Assembly: GCA_030063045.1 (NCBI GenBank)
Contig: JAQSEB010000107.1
Span: 310,001-374,000, forward strand
DNA: 64,000 nt
Reading direction: 5' to 3'
Source of the DNA: Pratylenchus scribneri
Lineage: Eukaryota > Nematoda > Chromadorea > Rhabditida > Pratylenchidae
The notes beneath the pieces were generated by a model. That model ran no database searches, had not been told where the DNA came from, and worked only from the letters and a program-made list of their open reading frames with translations. Positions 57,806-64,000 of the stretch are shown here, in pieces; the stretch's first letter is position 1; every line of letters starts with the position of its first letter. Position numbers and translations under genes: made by a program.

Positions 57806-60800
57806 TCAAAAACAATGCCCAATGGATTCCAACAATTCTTTGAACATTTCCACTGTAATCTTTCCCCTTTTTGCTTTACTCAATTCGTCAGTGGCCTTCA
57901 CAATTTCAGTCAAATATCGTAGAACTGAAAATTGGTTAAAAATTTTTAAAATTATTTAAAATGATTGGAGAAAATTTTTGAATCAGCAAAAATTTTAGAC
58001 TATAGCATAACAATCCAAAACCTATTTGGTTCGGAGTTATATCTTTGTAAAACCCAAAGTGTCCTCTAAAAAGCTTATTTAATTTAAAAAAAAATGAAGT
58101 GTCAACCTTCCATTTGGAAGTCACAAATTTTTTCAAATAATTAAAAGTAACTTTTTAGTTTAGGACTTTCCCATGATAGGTATATCACCTTCTTGGATTA
58201 GTAATTTTCTTCTCACTCAGAATGTGTCCAAAAAAATTGTGCTAATTATTGATTATAAAGATTTTTCTTACATTTTCCCGTGGCTTTCAATCGACTTTTT
58301 GTCTTCTCAATATTCTTCAACACTTCCTGATTTCTTTCCAATTCATCCCATAATAAATCATTTTCATAAAATTTGAAAGCATTTTCGAATATTTCGGCCA
58401 TTTTTTGAAGATTTTCCTCAAAATTTTGCCCACCCAAATTGTGCCAATTCAACCATACCACTTCTTTCACAAAATTGGGCCAATATAAATAATTTAACAT
58501 ATTTTTTGCCACTTTTAATCGTCTTTTTTCCAATTCTTCATTCTTGTCATTTTTTTCATTTTCATCAACACTAAAAATTACACATAAAAAATGTTCAATA
58601 AAATAAAAAATTCGAAGAATATTTTTTTCCTTATTTTTCTTTCGCTAAATTTTGGACATTTTCTAACTTAATTCATTCATAATTAATTTACGAAGCTTTA
58701 GAAAAGAGTAAAAATATCTAAAATCTACCGTAATTCCTTTATTAGTGTTCCTAGAAAGGACTACTATTTTTCAGAGACTCTCCAGCTCCACTAAAGGGGA
58801 CAAAAATTCATATTTTAGTAAATTTTTCCCCTTAAAAATCCTCAAAAATAAGCTATTATTAGAAAGATCGACTATTATTAGAGAAAATGGGTCAATTATT
58901 ATAAGGAAGGGGCTATTATTTTTCTACCTCACCAAGGGAGTACTATTAGAAGGGGTTTACCTTAGTTAGAGGGGATAGTCTAATAATTGAGAAAATAAGA
59001 TAAATTTATTATAGTCTCTATTGACTTTTAATTTAAAAAAAATTTGCATACATTTCTCTTTGTAATTTCATTGCTTCACTGCATAATATTTTGTTTTGAT
59101 TCAGCAAATACAGAATGACACGGGCAAAGGCCGCATCGGTGGCACTGTTATAAAGGAAAAATTATATAAATTAAAAAATGTTGTCTTTTACAGACAATGA
59201 ATTTAATTATTTAATACAGATGTATAATTTTTAAGTGAAAATTTAATAATTTATTTTAGCTTTAATTGGAATTAATTACTTAAAAAATTAATCTATTAAT
59301 TGATTTAATAGCATTGAAAAAAATTATGACAAAAAAATACTTGAAAATAGTCCAAAATTAGGTGAATTTCATTGTTTTGGTCATAATTTTTTTTTTAATC
59401 TGATATTAAAATATTCTACAGAAATAGCTTAATCCGTCCGTAAACAATTTTAATTAATAACTAAAATAATTCGCAGCCTTTCCCTCAAAACTCACTGCTT
59501 GTTAACAATTCGTTCATCCTTGTTAAAATCCCCATAAAATAAGAGTAAATCCAAAATGGCATTTAAATTTGCGAAATCCTGATGCATTAATTCCCTATGT
59601 TCTTGGTAGGCAATTTCAGCTGCAGTCACATCGGATCGCATTCTTTGTAGAAATTTATGTAGAATTGGCACTGACCTTCGGGCCACCTCCCTAGCTTTTT
59701 GTATACTAGACAATTTCACATTTAAATCTGGAAATAATTTTAAATGGCCTCATTTTACTTCGGAATTTTTTTAAGTATTCATTAATTTTATAATTCTCAT
59801 TAAATGTTTGGATGATGATATTTAATTTATATGAGTATTACTGAATTCGTTTCTACTAGAGTAGAACTATAAAACTTCAAACCGAAATTAGGGAATTTTG
59901 CTCAAAATAACCGAAAATATGAAAAACCGAAAATCGACTTTTTTTCAAAAACCGAAAACCGGTTTTCAAAGGGACAAGTTTGAAAAACTGACTTTGAATT
60001 GCATTAATTTTTGACTTATCATAAATCAACAAGAAAATAGCATATTAAAATAATTTATATACCTTTAGGAAGTCCAAAGTTTTCTCTTTTTTACATTTTA
60101 TAAAATCAACATTAAAAAATTTACATGTCTTTGGGTGTAATACATAAATCCGAATTTCTTATTAGAAAGCCGATTATTTTACAAAATATTTTAAGATAAA
60201 AAAATTAAAGCCACTTTTTAAAGGACACTAAAATTGTTACTTCCTTGTTCCTTGTTCAGCTATAGATAGACGATAGACCACCATAATAACTTCTCGGGCT
60301 CGGGCACATATGATTCATTACTGCTAATTAGCTTTAAAACTCGGTTTTCGATTTTTAAAAATATCCGTTTTCAGTTTCTCCTATTTTCGGTTTATTTGAA
60401 CAAAAATTACCAAATATCCGTTCGTCGATTTTCTCAAAACGAAACTCACATTATTGTTAATGATGCAATTTATGCATTAATTAAAATTTGACTTGAATAT
60501 TCAATAGACATATTATATAATATTAAGAAAAACTTGAGTTTTATTCATTTTTTCAAACATCTCAATTTCTAGCCGGCCGTTTTTCGAGATTTTCCATGAA
60601 TTAATTTACCTTTATCTTCGTCGTCAAATTCATTGGTCACTTGCCCCTCATTCCATTTCTTCAATTGATTTCTCCTACTATTAAACCATTGATTTGGAAA
60701 TTGCCAACCAATTCCAAATCCGGGCGGATTCCATTCCTCCATGTCTGAATCAGATTCATCCGGTGCTGAATTCGCCTTCGCTTTTGTCACCATCAAATCT

Positions 60801-61625
60801 TCTCTTTGCTGCTTTTTTAATGGCATTTGAAAATGATCTGTAAAGGCGGATGGATGCCATTGGATTATGACCTTTCATGATTATGGCATTTCTCTGGCCA
60901 TTCGATTTGGCCGAAAATGAGGGGAAGTCCATTTGTGTTAGCATTGATAAATTTTCTCTAGGCTGAGTTTTAACTCTGCCAGATTGTCTCAAAATGCTGG
61001 AAGCGTTCGACAAATCTTAAAAGGAAAATATTTGTCAAAAAAAGAATAAATAAGTCAAAATAATTATAATGGTTTAAGGGTTTGTACTACATTCAAAAAC
61101 CATTATACCCAAAATTGGATAGAGCTGGTCAAGACGCATTGAATGATATATAATTTATTATTGTTTGGTCAACAATTAAAGGGTATTAAATGGTTTAAAC
61201 GTATTTTGATTTTTGGTTCCAAAACTAAGTTTTAGAATTGCCTAAATCAAAGCCAAAAACATTACCAAATGATGCATCTTGACTAAATTTATCGATTGGG
61301 GTATAATATTAAAATGTATCTAGAGGATAAAAAATTAAACTGTTTAAATCTTTTGACAAATTAAATATTATTTCAATATCTTTTTATTAAATTTTAGATG
61401 GAATATGATACTATTTTATGATATTTATTAAAATATGTGTCCTTATTCCTTATCCATATGGCAAATATATTAAATCTAAATATCAATAATAAATTATATT
61501 TGAAAATTACTCGGCTTTGATTGCAATTTAGTAGCAGAAGAAAATGTTGCAGAAGCGAAATAAAAATTCAACCAAAAAGTGGCCAAAATCAACAAAAATA
61601 TTAAATTTTGTCGGGAAAAATGCAT
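57806..61625 (-). CDS. Gene 7: divergent secreted IKFYE-subfamily protein
   Basis: Function unknown. Exons in coding order: 61625-61511, 61015-60872, 60837-60610, 59727-59496, 59144-59052, 58570-58272, 57924-57806; 409 residues. The leader MHFSRQNLIFLLILATFW, ending FYFASA, differs from the CNAAG type. Exons 2-3 are polar and Trp-rich in part (SDMEEWNPPGFGIGWQF); the 34-bp intron between them has a weak donor (GTCATA). Exon 4 stands in the place of module A, exon 5 matches B (AAFARVILYLLNQ). Exon 6 is C, with YLYWPNFVKEVVWLNWHNLG and IFENAFKFYEN. The last exon resembles D (FLRYLTEIVKATDELSK, EMFKELLESIGHC) without a tail. Phases at A/B (2), B/C (2) and C/D (1) equal the family's, linking this gene to genes 1-5 despite low identity. 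Confidence 0.78.
58740..58975. repeat. Degenerate CTATTATTAGAAAGG-type repeats in gene 7 intron
   Basis: Repeated patches such as AGCTATTATTAGAAAG, GACTATTATTAGAG, GGGGCTATTATT and AGTACTATTAGAAGGGG lie between exons B and C of gene 7. A similar GGGGCTATTATTGAAAGGG lies at 38353. Origin unknown. Confidence 0.45.
61060..61330. mobile_element. Type 1 MITE remnant in gene 7 intron 1
   Basis: Carries GGATAGAGCTGGTCAAGACG on the left and GATGCATCTTGACTAAATTT on the right, a decayed version of the type 1b arms seen at 34450 and 35570. Confidence 0.6.
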
Positions 61626-62578
61626 TAGAAAGAGTATCAAATGGCTTAATTTTGGGGAAATGAATAAAATTAAATGATGAGTGGAAATTCCCTTTTTTTG
61701 AAAATGATATTGGAGAAATAATTTACTTAGTAAATTTTTGGAAAAACGAAAGAGGAAAGACAGATTTGCCAACAATTAATTCAATAAAAATAAAAGCTGA
61801 TGGCCGTCCCTCTGGAAATTTGAAAGTGAATGATTTTTGGGTGGGGAAGGATCAAGTAAAACTAAATTTTCCCCTTCCATTCCAAAGACCAATTTGACCA
61901 TAAATTTTTTTCTCCCAATGCCCAAATAAAGAGAGGAGGTAAAACAATGAATGACTTGAAAGGTGAGGGTGATCGAATGGGAAAAGTCCTCCTCAAATTG
62001 CCCAATATTTTTTTAGTCTTATTCTTTCATTTTTATTTTATCCCCCAATTCCCTCATCTGTAGCCTAATTTCATCCCTATAAATTCTCTAATAAATTCAT
62101 ACCTCAACAATTGAAGGCCTGCGCTAAATGGGCCAAGGCGCGCGCATCTTGGCCAATGGCAAACCTTATCGTGGCAAACCGCGAAATAATGAAGTAAAAT
62201 TTAAAACAGGCAAATTTTTTAATTTAAAATTTATCTTTTACGTCACTTATAAAAGTTTTAAACACAAAACAGCACCATTCATTACCCAATTTTATAATCG
62301 AAAGAGTCTTTTGTTCATAGCTCAACAGGAAGAACCAATTTGTAAAGGCGAAATGGCATTTGGAAGCCTTAAATGTCCTCTAAAAAGTGGCTTTTATAAT
62401 TTGTAGAAAACTTTTTTTTATAAAATTTACAGCTTCTCCTCAATGGGATAATTGCATACTGAATTTCTTCTTCCGTAATATTTATCAAAATATATAAAAA
62501 AAGTTGCATTTAATTTTTATATGAAAATTTAAAAAAATAGTTATTAAAAAAATTAAAAATTTCTGGATGGAATAATTT
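61626..62578. promoter_or_regulatory. Upstream region of gene 7
   Basis: 61790-62190 contains GC-richer patches (GGCCAAGGCGCGCGCATCTT, CTTGGCCAATGGCAAACC) resembling the upstream blocks of other genes. The segment TTAAATGTCCTCTAAAAAGT at about 62370 recurs near 51585, 58060 and 62875, so it is a dispersed repeat. No exon found. Confidence 0.4.
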
Positions 62579-63437
62579 TTAAAATATATCCCCAAAATTT
62601 TCCTCGTCTTCCTCAAGACAATGACCAATGGATTCTAATAATTGTTTGAACATTTCTGGCGTAACCTTTTCCTTTTCTTTCGTACTCAATTCATCAGTGA
62701 CCTTCACGATTTTAGCCAAATTTTGTAGAACTTAAAAAATCAATTTTAAAAATTTTTTTAAAACTTTAAATGATCGGTGAAAATCCAGGGTAGTATTTTA
62801 TTAGTCCATACCTCAATGAGGCAATATTAAAACAAAACTAGGAAGATGATATACCATTGGAAAGATGGAAAGCCTTAAATGTCCTCTATAATTTGGCTTT
62901 TTTAATATTTTTAGGAAATCTTACATTAAAAAAAGTCACAAGTCTTAATGTAATAAACCCTGATTTTTGGAGTATTGGAGGCTCTTATTTTACAAATTAT
63001 TTTATTTTTTCAGATTTTTCAAAAAATTTGGTAAAGCCATTTTTAGAAGACATTTAGGACTTTAAAATTGTATATCACTGTTCATTGGTTGCTTCCTTGT
63101 TGAGCTATGGACAGAAAAATGGGTCCGGGTATCGAAAATATTATTAAAATATTTATTACTCACATTTTTCTGTGGATTTCAATCGATTTTTTGTTTCCTC
63201 AATATCATCAAAAATTTTCCAATTCTTTTCAATTTTATCCCACAAATTTCATAGAATTTCAATGCATTTTCGAATATTTCAACCATTCTTTGGAGATTTT
63301 CAATAAAATTTTGCCCACCCAAATTGTGCCAATTCAACCATTCCACTTGCTTTACAAATTTGGGCCAATATCCTGGCCAATACAAATAATTTTCTAACAT
63401 ATTTTCGACCACTACTAATCCCGATTTTTCATTTACG
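62579..63437 (-). pseudogene. Gene 8: tandem copy of gene 7, frameshifted
   Basis: Two exons are visible: C at 63437-63164 and D at 62730-62579. C reads YLYWPGYWPKFVKQVEWLNW, GGQNFIENLQRM and IFENALKFYE, close to gene 7. After KFYE (about 63242) the frame shifts by one base: in the main frame it hits a stop, while the shifted frame continues LWDKIEKNWKIFDDIEETKN to the conserved donor. The exon is 274 bp where 1+3n+1 is required. D is intact (LAKIVKVTDELSTKEKEKV, EMFKQLLESIGHC) and ends EEDEENFGDIF. Upstream exons are not visible because a satellite starts at 63478. Unless this is a sequencing error, the copy is dead or makes a shortened protein. Confidence 0.7.
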
Positions 63438-63477
63438 CTGAAAATTACACGGAAAATATATATGTATAATCCCGACT

Positions 63478-64000
63478 AAAAATCAGAATTTCCGGAATAA
63501 AAATCAGAATTCTTTCCGGAATGAAAATCAGAATTCTTTCCGGAATGAAAATCAGAATTTTTTCCGGAATAAAAATCAGAATTCTTTCCGGAATGAAAAT
63601 CAGAATTCTTTCCGGAATAAAAATCAGAATTCTTTCCGGAATGAAAATCAGAATTCTTTCCGGAATGAAAATCAGAATTCTTTACGGAATGAAAATCAGA
63701 ATTCTTTCCGGAATGAAAATCAGAATTCTTTCCGGAATGAAAATCAGAATTCTTTCCGGAATAAAAATCAGAATTCTTTCCGGAATGAAAATCAGAATTC
63801 TTTCCGGAATGAAAATCAGAATTCTTTCCGGAATGAAAATCAGAATTCTTTCCGGAATGAAAATCAGAATTCTTTCCGGAATGAAAATCAGAATTCTTTA
63901 CGGAATGAAAATCAGAATTCTTTCCGGAATGAAAATGAGAATTCTTTCCGGAATGAAAATCAGAATTCTTTCCGGAATGAAAATGAGAATTCTTTCCGGA
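63478..64000. repeat. 24-bp satellite with EcoRI-like unit, runs off the window
   Basis: About 22 copies of CAGAATTCTTTCCGGAATGA plus AAAT, period exactly 24 bp, with few substitutions (ATAAAAAT, TTTACGG, ATGAGAA). The unit contains two palindromes, GAATTC and TTCCGGAA. The array continues past the window end. It shares AAAATCAGAA and CGGAAT with the complement of the satellite at 0.85 and 7.6 kb. Confidence 0.97.

Noticed and set aside
61494..61775. 93-codon reading of the whole frame containing the gene 7 leader
   Set aside because: Only the part from the ATG at 61625 to the donor at 61511 is supported; the rest of the frame is upstream DNA and intron.

Overview
This window looks like nuclear DNA of an AT-rich nematode. 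Coding exons are short and separated by introns that mostly run GT to TTTCAG/AG. One gene encodes a 7TM receptor of the nematode-type srsx chemoreceptor class. Intergenic DNA is packed with palindromic miniature transposons and satellites. A plant-parasitic Tylenchina species such as a root-knot nematode would fit the low GC, but I cannot prove genus or lifestyle from sequence alone. All gene models are hand-spliced from reading frame, splice-site and phase agreement; no transcript evidence was available.

The dominant content is a multigene family I do not recognise, called here the IKFYE family. Members carry a signal-peptide exon, often ending in a CNA(A)G-type cleavage site, then helical exon modules. 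A is (A/S)I.E(V/I)..IFEQMP.EWKK. B is F..ALI.KIAFNRFMQ. C is ...VKNAIKFYE.....FK(T/K). D starts W-L-E-K-V at a codon split by the C/D intron. A hypervariable last exon follows, often rich in His, Ser or Lys. Intron phases agree in every copy (SP/A 1, A/B 2, B/C 2 when present, C/D 1, D/tail 1). Because block A-D starts and ends in phase 1, two genes carry it twice.

Layout: gene 1 (+, 381-7174, two A-D blocks) has a large 24-bp minisatellite in intron 1 and a palindromic transposon inside exon C1. A second satellite array lies at 7.64-8.96 kb. Gene 2 (-, 15087-8995) is a one-block copy. A relic copy lies at 16.3-16.6 kb and a TA-flanked inverted-repeat element at 16.64-17.91 kb. Gene 3 (-, 27123-19516) is a two-block copy. 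A two-exon gene for a 45-residue secreted peptide lies at 28.7-28.9 kb. Gene 4 (-, 35338-30776) is a one-block copy. The srsx-type receptor (+, 38487-43729) has seven exons. Gene 5 (-, 49090-45226) is a one-block copy. An unrelated four-exon gene of unknown function lies at 54728-52471 (-). Genes 7 and 8 (-, 61625-57806 and 63437-62579) form a divergent subfamily with a different leader, and gene 8 is frameshifted. The window ends inside another 24-bp satellite.

At least five families of near-palindromic elements (about 250-420 bp) fill introns and spacers. One type leaves 9-bp target duplications that can be read directly. The family genes are presumably secreted, co-duplicated and fast diverging; an effector role is only an inference.
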